Of a DNA stretch of 64,000 nt, positions 41,814-50,511 are shown in pieces. Origin of the DNA: Pelomonas sp937871895 (GTDB taxonomy: Bacteria; Pseudomonadota; Gammaproteobacteria; Burkholderiales; Burkholderiaceae_C); NCBI RefSeq assembly GCF_046348265.1, contig NZ_JAXMEO010000006.1; one strand, 5' to 3'. The notes under the pieces were generated by a model, which was given only the letters and a program-made list of their open reading frames with translations, was not told the origin of the DNA and did no database searches. Position 1 is the first letter of the stretch, and every line of letters begins with the position of its first letter. Position numbers and translations under genes: made by a program.

Positions 41814-43343
41814 TCAGGCCACAGCCACCGGGATCTTGCCGATCTTGGCCTGCCACTCGGCCGGGCCGGTGTTGTGCGCGCTGGTGCCGCCTGCGTCCAC
41901 GGCCACGGTGACGGGCATGTCCACCACGTCGAACTCGTAGATGGCTTCCATGCCCAGGTCGGCAAAGCCCACCACCTTGGCGGCCTTGATGGCCTTGGAG
42001 ACCAGGTACGCCGCGCCGCCCACGGCCATCAGGTAGGCCGACTTGTGGTTCTTGATGGACTCGATGGCGACGGGGCCGCGCTCGGCCTTGCCGACCATGG
42101 CGATGAGACCGGTCTTGGCCAGCATCATCTCGGTGAACTTGTCCATGCGCGTGGCGGTGGTGGGGCCGGCGGGGCCGACGACCTCGTCGCGCACCGGGTC
42201 CACGGGGCCGACGTAGTAGATGACGCGGTTGGTGAAGTCCACGGGCAGCGGCTCACCCTTGGCGAGCATGTCCTGGATGCGCTTGTGCGCGGCGTCTCGG
42301 CCGGTGAGCATCTTGCCGTTGAGCAGCAAGGTCTGCCCCGGCTTCCAGCTGGCGACTTCGGCGGGCGTGAGGGTGTTGAGATCAACGCGCTTGCTCTTGT
42401 TGTAGTCGGGCGCCCAGTGCACATCGGGCCAGAGACTGAGGCTCGGGGGCTCCAGGTAGCTGGGGCCAGAGCCGTCGAGCACGAAGTGCGCGTGCCGGGT
42501 GGCGGCGCAGTTCGGGATCATGGCGATGGGCTTGCTGGCAGCGTGGGTCGGGTAGGTCTTGATCTTGACGTCGAGCACGGTGGTGAGGCCACCGAGACCC
42601 TGCGCGCCGATGCCCAGCGCGTTGACCTTCTCGTAGAGCTCGATGCGCAGTTCCTCCAGCTTGTTGCTCGGGCCGCGCGCCAGCAGTTCATACATGTCGA
42701 TGTCGTCCATCAAGGCTTCCTTGGCCAGCAGCGCGGCCTTCTCGGCCGTACCGCCGACGCCGATGCCCAGCATGCCCGGCGGGCACCAGCCGGCGCCCAT
42801 GGTCGGGACGGTCTTGAGCACCCAGTCAACGATGTTGTCTGACGGGTTGAGCATGTAGACCTTGCTCTTGTTCTCGGAGCCACCGCCCTTGGCCGCCACG
42901 GTCACGTCCACCGTACTGCCTGGCACGACTTCCATGAAGACCACGGCCGGCGTGTTGTCCTTGGTGTTCTTGCGCTCAAAGATGGGGTCGTTCAGCACCG
43001 AGGCGCGCAGCTTGTTGTCCGGGTGGTTGTAGGCGCGGCGCACGCCTTCATCCACAGCGTCCTGGATCGAGCCCGGGAAGCCGTCCCAGCGCACGTCCAT
43101 GCCGATCTTCAAGAAGACGTTGACGATGCCGGTGTCCTGGCAGATGGGGCGCTTGCCTTCGGCGCACATGCGCGAGTTGGTCAGGATCTGCGCGATGGCG
43201 TCCTTGGCAGCGGCGCTTTGCTCGCGCTCATAGGCGCGGGCCAGGTGGGCGATGTAGTCGGTCGGGTGGTAGTACGAGATGTACTGCAGCGCGGCGGCGA
43301 CGGAGTCGACGAGGTCGGCGTAGCGGATGGTGGTCGTGGACAT
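41814..43343 (-). CDS. fumA: Fumarate hydratase, class I
   Basis: 509 residues from ATG 43343. Class I, oxygen-sensitive [4Fe-4S] fumarase with the two halves fused in one chain. Cluster ligands are in ICQDTGIVNVFLKIG (first Cys), NCAATRHAHFVLDG, and VGPVDPV near the conserved C-terminal region; AAKGGGSENKSKVYML is an active-site stretch. It interconverts fumarate and malate in the TCA cycle. The E. coli members named fumA and fumB are both homologous, so the symbol is by family. It is adjacent to a YqhA gene on the same strand with 5 bp between them. Confidence 0.9.
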   Translation of the reverse strand: MSTTTIRYADLVDSVAAALQYISYYHPTDYIAHLARAYEREQSAAAKDAIAQILTNSRMCAEGKRPICQDTGIVNVFLKIGMDVRWDGFPGSIQDAVDEGVRRAYNHPDNKLRASVLNDPIFERKNTKDNTPAVVFMEVVPGSTVDVTVAAKGGGSENKSKVYMLNPSDNIVDWVLKTVPTMGAGWCPPGMLGIGVGGTAEKAALLAKEALMDDIDMYELLARGPSNKLEELRIELYEKVNALGIGAQGLGGLTTVLDVKIKTYPTHAASKPIAMIPNCAATRHAHFVLDGSGPSYLEPPSLSLWPDVHWAPDYNKSKRVDLNTLTPAEVASWKPGQTLLLNGKMLTGRDAAHKRIQDMLAKGEPLPVDFTNRVIYYVGPVDPVRDEVVGPAGPTTATRMDKFTEMMLAKTGLIAMVGKAERGPVAIESIKNHKSAYLMAVGGAAYLVSKAIKAAKVVGFADLGMEAIYEFDVVDMPVTVAVDAGGTSAHNTGPAEWQAKIGKIPVAVA

Positions 43344-43348
43344 AGTGT

Positions 43349-43960
43349 TCAGTGCTTCTCGGGGTGGACGAGCAGGCGGTCGGTGTAGGCGATGGCCATG
43401 GCCGATAGCAGGAAGGCCACGTGAATCACCGTTTGCCAGAGCAGAGTCTGCTCCTTGTAGTTGTCGGCGTTGATGAAGGTCTTGAGCAGGTGGATGGAGC
43501 TGATGCCGATGATGGCCGTGGCCAGCTTGACCTTGAGCACCGAGGCGTTGACGTGGCTCAGCCACTCGGGCTGGTCGGGGTGGCCTTCAAGCTCCATGCG
43601 GGACACGAAGGTCTCGTAACCACCCACGATGACCATGATCAGCAGGTTGGAAATCATGACCACGTCGATCAGGCCCAGCACGACCAGCATCAGGATGGTC
43701 TCGTTGAGCTTGGCGATCGGCTCATAGCCGACGACCAGACCGGCGGCATCCTTGATAGGCAGGCTCTTGTAGCCAATGCTTTTCACGAGCAGCTCCAAGG
43801 CGTGCTGATCGCCAAAGGCCGCCTCGATCAAGTGCACCAACTCGGTCCAGAACTGGAACACGTACACGCCTTGCGCCAGGATCAAACCGACGTAGAGCGG
43901 CAGTTGCAGCCAGCGGCTCGCAAAGATCAAGCGGGGCAGGGGACGAAGGGGGGTGGTCAT
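43349..43960 (-). CDS. YqhA family (UPF0114/TIGR00645) inner membrane protein
   Basis: 203 residues with about four membrane segments: WLQLPLYVGLILAQGVYVFQ, NETILMLVVLGLIDVVMISN, AIIGISSIHLLKTFINADNY and IHVAFLLSAMAIAYTDRLL. The charged middle loop VGGYETFVSRMELEGHPDQP is typical of the family. Its role is not known; it is often near fumarase or acetyl-CoA synthetase genes in this order. It is upstream of fumarase in the same direction. Confidence 0.88.
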   Translation of the reverse strand: MTTPLRPLPRLIFASRWLQLPLYVGLILAQGVYVFQFWTELVHLIEAAFGDQHALELLVKSIGYKSLPIKDAAGLVVGYEPIAKLNETILMLVVLGLIDVVMISNLLIMVIVGGYETFVSRMELEGHPDQPEWLSHVNASVLKVKLATAIIGISSIHLLKTFINADNYKEQTLLWQTVIHVAFLLSAMAIAYTDRLLVHPEKH

Positions 43961-44092
43961 GCAGCCGAGGAGTCATTGAGGGCAAGCAAGCATTCTAGGG
44001 ATCACCCGAAGAACTGCATGAGTAAGCACTTCGTCAGATCCTCCGCGCACAGTGCTCGCCGAAATCCCTTTTGCCGACACGGAGACAAGACC

Positions 44093-46054
44093 ATGACGAC
44101 TGCCGCCACCTACGCCCCCAGCGCCGACTGGGTGGCCCAGGCCCACGTGAAGGGCGAGGCGGGCTACCAGGCCCTGGTGGCCGAGGCTGAGCGCGACTAC
44201 GAAGGCTTCTGGGCCCGCCTGGCGCGCGAACTCATCAGCTGGCAGACCCCCTTCACCAAGGTCCTGAACCAGAGCAACGCGCCCTTCTTCAAGTGGTTCG
44301 AGGACGGCAAGCTCAATGTCTCCTACAACTGTCTGGACCGCCACGTCGAGGCTGGCCGGGGTGGCCGCACGGCGCTGATCTTTGAAGCCGACGATGGCGC
44401 CGTCACCAAGGTCACTTACGCCGACCTGCTGGCTCGTGTGAGCCAACTGGCCAATGCGCTGAAGGCGCGCGGCATCCAGAAGGGTGACCGTGTCGTCATC
44501 TACATGCCCATGTCGATTGAAGGCGTGGTGGCCATGCAGGCCTGCGCGCGCATCGGGGCGACGCACTCGGTGGTGTTTGGCGGCTTCTCGGCCCAGAGCC
44601 TGCGCGACCGCATCCAGGATGCTGGCGCCGTGCTGCTACTCACGGCCGACGAGCAGATGCGCGGTGGCAAGGCCCTGCCGCTCAAGAGCATCGTTGACGA
44701 AGCTCTGGCCGACGGCGCCTGCCCGACGCTGCGCAACGTCATCGTCTTCCGCCGCACCGGCGGCAAGATCGGCTGGATTGAGGGCCGCGACCTGTGGCTG
44801 CATGAAGCCATGGCCAGCCAGTCCGCCACCTGCGCGCCGGAGTGGGTCGAGGCCGAGCACCCGCTGTTCCTGCTCTACACCTCGGGCTCCACCGGCAAGC
44901 CCAAGGGCGTGCAGCACAGCACCGGCGGCTATCTGCTGCACGCGGCGCTGACCACCAAGTGGACCTTTGACCTGAAGGACAGCGACGTCTTCTGGTGCAC
45001 GGCCGACATCGGCTGGGTCACCGGCCACACCTACATCACCTATGGCCCGCTGGCCCTGGGCGGCACCGAGATCGTTTTCGAGGGCGTGCCCACCTACCCG
45101 GACGCCGGTCGCTTTTGGCAGACCATCGCCAAGCACAAGGTCACCATCTTCTACACGGCGCCCACGGCGATCCGCTCATTGATCAAGGCGGCCGAAACCA
45201 ACGAGGCCGTGCACCCCAAGAACTACGACCTGTCTTCGCTGCGCCTGCTGGGTTCGGTGGGCGAGCCCATCAACCCGGCCGCCTGGGAGTGGTACCACCA
45301 GCATGTCGGTGGCAGCCGTTGCCCCATCGTCGATACCTTCTGGCAGACCGAGACCGGCGGCCACATGATCACGCCGCTGCCGGGCGTGACCAAGCTGGTC
45401 CCGGGCTCCTGCACGCTGCCCTTCCCGGGCATCACGGCCGCCATCGTCGATGAGACGGGCAATGATGTGCCCAATGGTCAAGGCGGCATCCTGGTCGTCA
45501 AGAAACCCTGGCCGAGCATGATCCGCACCATCTATGGTGACCCGGACCGCTTCCAGAAGAGCTACTACCCGCCCGAGCTCAAGGGCTACTACCTGGCGGG
45601 CGACGGCGCCATCCGCGACGCCGAGACCGGCTACTTCACCATCACCGGCCGCATCGACGACGTGCTCAACGTCTCGGGCCACCGCATGGGCACGATGGAG
45701 ATCGAATCGGCCCTCGTGAGCTGCACCGAGCTGGTGGCTGAAGCGGCGGTGGTGGGCCGCCCGGACGACACCACCGGCGAGGCCATCTGCGCCTTCGTCG
45801 TGCTCAAGCGCCCGCGCCCCAGCGGCGACGAGGCCAAGGCCATCGCCAAGCAACTGCGCGACCACGTGGCCAAGGAGATCGGCCCCATCGCCAAGCCCAA
45901 GGACATCCGCTTCGGCGACAACCTGCCCAAGACCCGCTCCGGCAAGATCATGCGCCGCCTGCTGCGCTCGGTGGCCAAGGGGGATGCGGTGACGCAAGAC
46001 ACGTCGACGCTGGAGAACCCGGCGATCCTTGAGCAGTTGGGGCAGGCGTATTGA
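44093..46054 (+). CDS. acs: Acetyl-CoA synthetase
   Basis: 653 residues from ATG 44093, which is the family start (upstream frame has no homology). Adenylate-forming enzyme motifs: P-loop LLYTSGSTGKPKGVQHSTGG, WCTADIGWVTGHTYITYGPL, VDTFWQTETGG, and the regulatory lysine in LPKTRSGKIMRRLL, which is acetylated by protein acetyltransferases in other bacteria. It makes acetyl-CoA from acetate, CoA and ATP. A strong terminator follows. The preceding YqhA gene is divergent. Confidence 0.94.
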   Translation: MTTAATYAPSADWVAQAHVKGEAGYQALVAEAERDYEGFWARLARELISWQTPFTKVLNQSNAPFFKWFEDGKLNVSYNCLDRHVEAGRGGRTALIFEADDGAVTKVTYADLLARVSQLANALKARGIQKGDRVVIYMPMSIEGVVAMQACARIGATHSVVFGGFSAQSLRDRIQDAGAVLLLTADEQMRGGKALPLKSIVDEALADGACPTLRNVIVFRRTGGKIGWIEGRDLWLHEAMASQSATCAPEWVEAEHPLFLLYTSGSTGKPKGVQHSTGGYLLHAALTTKWTFDLKDSDVFWCTADIGWVTGHTYITYGPLALGGTEIVFEGVPTYPDAGRFWQTIAKHKVTIFYTAPTAIRSLIKAAETNEAVHPKNYDLSSLRLLGSVGEPINPAAWEWYHQHVGGSRCPIVDTFWQTETGGHMITPLPGVTKLVPGSCTLPFPGITAAIVDETGNDVPNGQGGILVVKKPWPSMIRTIYGDPDRFQKSYYPPELKGYYLAGDGAIRDAETGYFTITGRIDDVLNVSGHRMGTMEIESALVSCTELVAEAAVVGRPDDTTGEAICAFVVLKRPRPSGDEAKAIAKQLRDHVAKEIGPIAKPKDIRFGDNLPKTRSGKIMRRLLRSVAKGDAVTQDTSTLENPAILEQLGQAY

Positions 46055-46104
46055 AGTAACGCCGGGGGGCGTTTGCGCCGCATTAAGGTGGCGCCCAAAA
46101 GCAA

Positions 46105-46130
46105 ACAGGCCCCGTTCGGGGCCTGTTTTG
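46105..46130. terminator. Terminator between acs and the cytochrome c gene
   Basis: 10-bp stem ACAGGCCCCG/CGGGGCCTGT (46105-46114, 46117-46126) with a two-base loop and T run 46126-46129 on the plus strand; A bases flank the other side, so it may serve both acs and the convergent cytochrome c gene. Confidence 0.83.
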
Positions 46131-46149
46131 CTTGGTGGCTGCGATGCGC

Positions 46150-46449
46150 TTACTTGACGGTCAACACCCACTTGACCAGGGTCTCGGCTTCAGCCGGGGT
46201 CACGTTGTTGGGCGGCATGGCCATTTCGCCCCAGGTGCCCTTGCCGCCTTTGATGACCTTCTCGGACAGTTTCTTCACCGCATCCTTGTCCTTGGCGTAC
46301 TTGGCCGCCACGTCCTTGAACGCCGGGCCGACGAGCTTGGTCTGGAGGGTGTGGCATCCCATGCACGCTTTCTTCTGTGCCAGCTCCTGATTGGCAGCGG
46401 CGGGCAGCGCGGCAAGCGCGGCGATGGACAGGACGATCAAGGACTTCAT
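46150..46449 (-). CDS. Class I cytochrome c (c-551/c-552 type)
   Basis: 99 residues. Signal peptide MKSLIVLSIAALAALPAAA precedes the heme-binding motif CMGCH (C29-H33); the axial Met is in EMAMPPNNVTPAE near the C-terminus. Small periplasmic electron carrier between bc1 complex and terminal oxidases or other acceptors. It is convergent with acs and divergent from a small Trp-rich protein gene. Confidence 0.93.
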   Translation of the reverse strand: MKSLIVLSIAALAALPAAANQELAQKKACMGCHTLQTKLVGPAFKDVAAKYAKDKDAVKKLSEKVIKGGKGTWGEMAMPPNNVTPAEAETLVKWVLTVK

Positions 46450-46518
46450 GAGGAAACGCCTTTCATAAGGGAGGTGAACTACAGTGCACGCAACGATACC
46501 TGACGCAATGGTGAGCGC

Positions 46519-46770
46519 ATGGCTTTTGTGCTGGTCGGTGTGGTCTTCTTGGCATTGCGCCTGGGCGGCTGGGTGAAGTTCAGTGACAGCGATTGGGTCG
46601 CTTGGCTGATCGTGCTCGCGCCCTTCGGTCTGGCGTGGGCTTGGTGGACCTTTTCCGACGCCAGCGGCTTGACGAAGAAGCGGGAGATGGATGCTCTCGA
46701 TGCCAAGAAAGAAGCTCGTCGCCAGAAGGCACTTGAGGCGCTGGGTCGTAGCGACAAGCAGCGGCGCTGA
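46519..46770 (+). CDS. Small Trp-rich protein (TIGR04438 type)
   Basis: 83 residues. Two hydrophobic segments (VLVGVVFLALRLGGWV, DWVAWLIVLAPFGLAWAWWTF) with six tryptophans, followed by a highly charged Lys/Arg/Ala tail (KKREMDALDAKKEARRQKAL). It matches the small Trp-rich family found mostly in Burkholderiales. Function unknown. It lies between the cytochrome c and lgt genes. Confidence 0.83.
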   Translation: MAFVLVGVVFLALRLGGWVKFSDSDWVAWLIVLAPFGLAWAWWTFSDASGLTKKREMDALDAKKEARRQKALEALGRSDKQRR

Positions 46771-46825
46771 GCCCATGCTGATCGCTGGCTATCATGCCGC
46801 CCGCCCCGTCTACAGGTAGTCCAGC

Positions 46826-47632
46826 GTGCTCACGCATCCCGAGTTCGATCCCATCGCCCTGCGCCTTGGCCCCGTGGCCATTCATTGGTACGGCCTGACC
46901 TACCTGGTCGCCTTCGGGCTCTTCATGTTTCTGGCCTCGCGCCGCGCGCGCATGCCCCAGCATGCGGCCGTGGGCTGGACCGCCCGCGACGTGGATGACG
47001 TGCTGTTCTTTGGCGTGCTGGGCGTGGTGTTGGGCGGGCGCCTCGGCTATTGCCTCTTCTACAAGCCCGGCTACTACGCCGAACATCTGCTGGAAGTGCT
47101 GCAGGTCTGGAAGGGCGGCATGTCCTTCCATGGCGGCTTGTTGGGCGTCCTGTTGGCGCTGGCCTGGTTTGGGTGGCGGCGCGGGCGTGGCTTCTTCGAG
47201 GTGACCGACCTGGTCGGCCCTTGCGTGCCCACCGGCATTGCGGCGGTGCGTATCGGCAACTTCATCAATGGCGAGCTCTGGGGGCGGCCGGCTCCGGCTG
47301 ATCTGCCCTGGGCGATGGTCTTTCCGCAGGCGCACGATGGCGTGGCCCGGCATCCGAGCCAGATCTACCAGGCCCTGGGCGAAGGGCTGCTGCTCTTTGT
47401 CGTGCTGTGGCTCTTCGCGCGCAAACCGCGCGCCACGGGGCAGATCTCGGGCGTCTTCATGGTGGGCTACGGCGTGCTGCGTTTCAGCGCCGAGTACTTC
47501 CGTGAGCCAGATGACTTCTTGGGGCTGCGGGCCCTCAATTGGAGCCAGGGCCAGTGGCTCAGCCTGCCGATGATCGTGGCCGGCTTGGCGATCTTTGGTT
47601 GGGCCACCCGACGCAATGCAAGGCCAGCATGA
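46826..47632 (+). CDS. lgt: Prolipoprotein diacylglyceryl transferase
   Basis: 268 residues using a GTG start at 46826; the alternative internal starts would remove the first membrane segment. Family motifs: HWYGLTYLVAFGLFMFLASR, the catalytic-region HGGLLGVLLALAWF and the Lgt signature RIGNFINGELWGRP. It attaches diacylglycerol from phosphatidylglycerol to the lipobox cysteine of preprolipoproteins. Its TGA overlaps the dnaQ ATG (ATGA). Confidence 0.93.
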   Translation: MLTHPEFDPIALRLGPVAIHWYGLTYLVAFGLFMFLASRRARMPQHAAVGWTARDVDDVLFFGVLGVVLGGRLGYCLFYKPGYYAEHLLEVLQVWKGGMSFHGGLLGVLLALAWFGWRRGRGFFEVTDLVGPCVPTGIAAVRIGNFINGELWGRPAPADLPWAMVFPQAHDGVARHPSQIYQALGEGLLLFVVLWLFARKPRATGQISGVFMVGYGVLRFSAEYFREPDDFLGLRALNWSQGQWLSLPMIVAGLAIFGWATRRNARPA

Positions 47633-48357
47633 GGCAGATCTTCTTCGACACTGAAACCACGGGCCTTGACGCCGACAAGGGCGACCGCATCGTCGAGATT
47701 GGCTGCGTCGAGATGATTGACCGCCAGCTCACCGGGCGGCATCTGCACCTGCACATCAACCCCGAGCGCGAGGTGCCCGAGGAGGCCATCCGCATCCACG
47801 GGCTGACGAACGAGTTCCTGGCTGACAAGCCCAAGTTCGCAGCCATCGCCGAGCAGTTTCTGGAGTTTGTGGCCGGCGCGGAGCTGGTGATCCACAACGC
47901 GGCGTTCGACGTTGGCTTTGTCAACGCCGAGCTGCGGCGGCTCAGGCGCGGTGTGTTGACTGATCACGTCTTCAGCGTGCGCGACACGCTGCTGATGGCG
48001 CGTGAGCAGTTCCCGGGCAAGGCCAACTCGCTGGATGCCCTGTGCCGCCGCCTGGAGGTGGACAACTCCAAGCGGCACTTCCACGGCGCCTTGCTGGACG
48101 CCGAGCTGTTGGCCGAGGTCTATATCCGCCTCACGCGCGGCCAGGACGCCCTGCTGGTGGACGAGCAGGTGGAAGCCACGCCCGGCGAGGCACTCAGTGC
48201 CGTCGAAGCCGTGGACCTGAGCAGCTTTGTGCTGCCGGTGCTCGCGGCCAGCGAAGCCGAGCGCGCCGCACACGCCAAGATGCTGGCCGACCTCGACAAG
48301 GCTGCCGGCGGCACGAGCCAGTGGCGCAAGCTGGAACCCAGCCCAAGCGTGGCATAA
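47629..48357 (+). CDS. dnaQ: DNA polymerase III epsilon subunit
   Basis: 242 residues. Exonuclease motifs: ExoI FFDTETTGLD, ExoII VIHNAAFDVGFVNAE, ExoIII HGALLDAELLAEVY with catalytic Asp residues. It is the 3'-5' proofreading subunit of the replicative polymerase. It overlaps lgt by 4 bp. The probable promoter for the following tRNA genes lies inside its last codons. Confidence 0.93.
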   Translation: MRQIFFDTETTGLDADKGDRIVEIGCVEMIDRQLTGRHLHLHINPEREVPEEAIRIHGLTNEFLADKPKFAAIAEQFLEFVAGAELVIHNAAFDVGFVNAELRRLRRGVLTDHVFSVRDTLLMAREQFPGKANSLDALCRRLEVDNSKRHFHGALLDAELLAEVYIRLTRGQDALLVDEQVEATPGEALSAVEAVDLSSFVLPVLAASEAERAAHAKMLADLDKAAGGTSQWRKLEPSPSVA

Positions 48358-48358
48358 T
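48331..48358 (+). promoter_or_regulatory. Probable sigma-70 promoter for the tRNA-Val pair
   Basis: CTGGAA (48331-48336), 16-bp spacer, CATAAT (48353-48358), overlapping the dnaQ stop. A GC-rich discriminator follows before the first tRNA at 48389, typical of stringently controlled stable-RNA promoters. Confidence 0.5.
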
Positions 48359-48388
48359 CGCGGGCTCCCCGGAGACGGATTCGCGTTC

Positions 48389-48463
48389 GGGCAGTTAGCT
48401 CAGCGGTAGAGCACTGCCTTCACACGGCAGGGGTCGCAGGTTCGAACCCTGCACTGCCCACCA
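48389..48463 (+). tRNA. tRNA-Val(CAC)
   Basis: 75 nt with encoded CCA. Acceptor GGGCAGT/ACTGCCC, D arm GCTC/GAGC, anticodon stem CTGCC/GGCAG with loop TTCACAC giving anticodon CAC (valine, GTG codons), T arm GCAGG/CCTGC with TTCGAAC. All stems pair. Confidence 0.96.
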
Positions 48464-48487
48464 CCCGACGCGTTCACCCCGAATACC

Positions 48488-48562
48488 GGGCGGTTAGCTC
48501 AGCGGTAGAGCACTGCCTTCACACGGCAGGGGTCGCAGGTTCGAACCCTGCACCGCCCACCA
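48488..48562 (+). tRNA. tRNA-Val(CAC), second copy
   Basis: 75 nt, identical to the first copy except that acceptor pair 5-68 is G-C instead of A-U (GGGCGGT/ACCGCCC), a fully compensated change. 24-nt spacer from the first copy. Followed directly by a terminator. Confidence 0.96.
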
Positions 48563-48571
48563 AGAAGTAAG

Positions 48572-48606
48572 AAAGCCCCGATGGTTCAAAGCCATCGGGG
48601 CTTTTT
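48572..48606 (+). terminator. Terminator after the tRNA-Val pair
   Basis: 13-bp stem AAAGCCCCGATGG/CCATCGGGGCTTT (48572-48584, 48592-48604), 7-nt loop, followed by T run (48602-48606). It ends the tRNA transcript and stands before the convergent DUF4337 gene. Confidence 0.88.
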
Positions 48607-48625
48607 GTTTTTTCCGTGCCCAGCT

Positions 48626-49204
48626 TCAGTGGTGCAGCCAAGCCACGATGCCGAGCGCAATGCCCACACCGCCGAAGGCGAGCGTGGCCCATTCCATCCA
48701 GCGGCGCTTGGTCAGCAGCGCGATCGCGGCGACGGCGATGGACACCTGCAATGCCGTGGTGGCCTGGGCCCAGCGGTGGTGCAGGTGCATCTGCTCGGCG
48801 CTTTCGTCGTCCAGGTGCTTGGACTCGGCCTCCAGCGCCTCGGCCTCGGTCTTGATGTCGTTCTTTTCTTTCTCGTAGCGCGCGATCTTGTCGCGGTACT
48901 TGGCGCGTTGGTCTTCAGTGGTCACCAACTCCAGCGCCAGTTCGGCGAGGTTCTGCTTGCTGCTCTTGGACTGGAAGTGGTTCCACTTGTTGGCCGCCTC
49001 GGTCTTCTTGATGGCGGCGTCGTTCTTCAGCAGCCCGGCTTGGGCTTGCGTGGCGCCGCCCATGTAGGCAAAGACGGCGCCGACCGTGGCGAGGATGGCG
49101 GTGATGACAGCCAACTGGCCAGCAAAGCCTTTGGGCTCGTGCTGGGCGGCGTGCTCCAGCTCGTGGTCGTGTGGGCCGTGGACGTGGAAGCCACCGGAGG
49201 ACAT
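48626..49204 (-). CDS. DUF4337 membrane protein
   Basis: 192 residues. A His-rich start (HVHGPHDHELEH) precedes a membrane segment (LAVITAILATVGAVFAYMGG), a long coiled coil (about 60-140, KKTEAANKWNHFQSKSSKQN and ARYEKEKNDIKTEAEALEAE), and two C-terminal membrane segments. The arrangement is characteristic of DUF4337; function unknown. It starts three bases after folA stops, so it is the last gene of the darP-mog-thyA-folA unit. Confidence 0.85.
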   Translation of the reverse strand: MSSGGFHVHGPHDHELEHAAQHEPKGFAGQLAVITAILATVGAVFAYMGGATQAQAGLLKNDAAIKKTEAANKWNHFQSKSSKQNLAELALELVTTEDQRAKYRDKIARYEKEKNDIKTEAEALEAESKHLDDESAEQMHLHHRWAQATTALQVSIAVAAIALLTKRRWMEWATLAFGGVGIALGIVAWLHH

Positions 49205-49207
49205 GGA

Positions 49208-49702
49208 TCAGGTCTCCTTGCGAAGGTAGTCGACAAAGTCAAAGCGGACGCCGGCTGCGCTGGTGTGTGACTCGCGGGCTTGCTCGGCAAAGTCGCTGCG
49301 CTGCCAAGGCGGAAAGTGCCGGTCGGCGTCAGGAAAATCAAGGTCCACTTCGGTCAGTGCCAGCTTGTGCGCGTGAGGCAGCGCGAGGGCGTAGACCTCG
49401 CCACCGCCCACCACGCAGACCTCGGCTTCTGCGCAAGCGGCCAGTGCGGCGTCGAGACTCGCAAAGGTCTCGGCTCCGGGAAGCGCCACGCTGCTGCGCG
49501 TGATGACGATGTTGCGGCGGCCTGGCAGGGGGCGAAATCGCGGCGGCAGCGAGTCCCAGGTCTTGCGGCCCATGATGACGGGCTTGCCCAGGGTGATCGC
49601 TTTGAAGCGCGCCATGTCCAGCGGGTCGCGCCACAGCAAGTCGTTTTGGCGGCCGATGGCGCCATCACGAGCCACGGCGGCCACCAAGGTCACCTGGGTC
49701 AT
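49208..49702 (-). CDS. folA: Dihydrofolate reductase
   Basis: 164 residues. N-terminal VAAVARDGAIGRQNDLLWRD with the substrate-binding segment, GKPVIMGRKTWDSLPPRFRP and VVGGGEVYALALPHAHKLAL form the usual active-site and NADPH-binding elements. The acidic catalytic residue is the Asp of LLWRDPLDM. It regenerates tetrahydrofolate consumed by thymidylate synthase, and overlaps thyA by 4 bp (ATGA). Confidence 0.94.
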   Translation of the reverse strand: MTQVTLVAAVARDGAIGRQNDLLWRDPLDMARFKAITLGKPVIMGRKTWDSLPPRFRPLPGRRNIVITRSSVALPGAETFASLDAALAACAEAEVCVVGGGEVYALALPHAHKLALTEVDLDFPDADRHFPPWQRSDFAEQARESHTSAAGVRFDFVDYLRKET

Positions 49703-50511
49703 ACGGCCACCGGTGCCTTGATCCCCGGATGCGGGTCGTAGCCGACGAGCTCGAAGTCCTCGTACTCGTAGTCGAAGATGCTGGCTGGCCGACGCTTGAT
49801 GACCATGGTGGGTGCAGGGCGCGGCTCGCGGGCGAGCTGGGTGCGCACCTGCTCGACGTGGTTGTCGTAGATGTGGCAGTCGCCGCCGGTCCAGATGAAG
49901 TCACCCAGCTGCAGGTCGCACTGCTGGGCCAGCATCTGGGTCAGCAGCGCGTAGCTGGCGATGTTGAAGGGCACGCCCAGGAAGATGTCGGCGCTGCGCT
50001 GGTAAAGCTGGCAGGAGAGCTTGCCGTCGGCCACGTAGAACTGGAAGAAGGCGTGGCAGGGCATCAAGGCCATCTTGGACAGCTCGGCCACGTTCCAGGC
50101 GCTCACGATGATGCGGCGCGAGTCCGGGTTGGTCTTGAGCTGCTTGACGACCTCGGCGATCTGGTCGATGTGGCCGCCGTCCGGCGTGGGCCAGCTGCGC
50201 CATTGCACGCCGTAGACGGGGCCGAGGTCGCCGTCGTCACGCGCCCATTCATCCCAGATCGAGCAGCCGCGCTCCTGCAGCCACTTGACGTTGCTGTCGC
50301 CGCGCAGGAACCACAGCAGCTCCAGGATGATGGACTTGAGGTGGACCTTCTTCGTGGTCACCAGCGGGAAGCCCTGGGTCAGGTCGAAGCGCATCTGGTG
50401 GCCGAAGACGCTGCGGGTGCCAGTGCCGGTGCGGTCGCTCTTTTGCACGCCGTGCTCGGCGACATGGCGCATGAAGTCTTCGTACTGATGGAAGGTGGCC
50501 GTGGTGCTCAT
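49699..50511 (-). CDS. thyA: Thymidylate synthase
   Basis: 270 residues, ThyA class. The nucleophile Cys is in ALMPCHAFFQFYVADGKLSC; YQRSADIFLGVPFNIASYAL and GDCHIYDNHVEQV are the dUMP- and folate-binding parts. Converts dUMP to dTMP using methylene-tetrahydrofolate. Overlaps mog upstream and folA downstream by ATGA. Confidence 0.96.
   Translation of the reverse strand: MSTTATFHQYEDFMRHVAEHGVQKSDRTGTGTRSVFGHQMRFDLTQGFPLVTTKKVHLKSIILELLWFLRGDSNVKWLQERGCSIWDEWARDDGDLGPVYGVQWRSWPTPDGGHIDQIAEVVKQLKTNPDSRRIIVSAWNVAELSKMALMPCHAFFQFYVADGKLSCQLYQRSADIFLGVPFNIASYALLTQMLAQQCDLQLGDFIWTGGDCHIYDNHVEQVRTQLAREPRPAPTMVIKRRPASIFDYEYEDFELVGYDPHPGIKAPVAV

Noticed and set aside
48389..48562. tRNA pair as an integration site for a mobile element
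   Set aside because: No integrase, no duplicated 3' tRNA fragment and ordinary neighbours on both sides.
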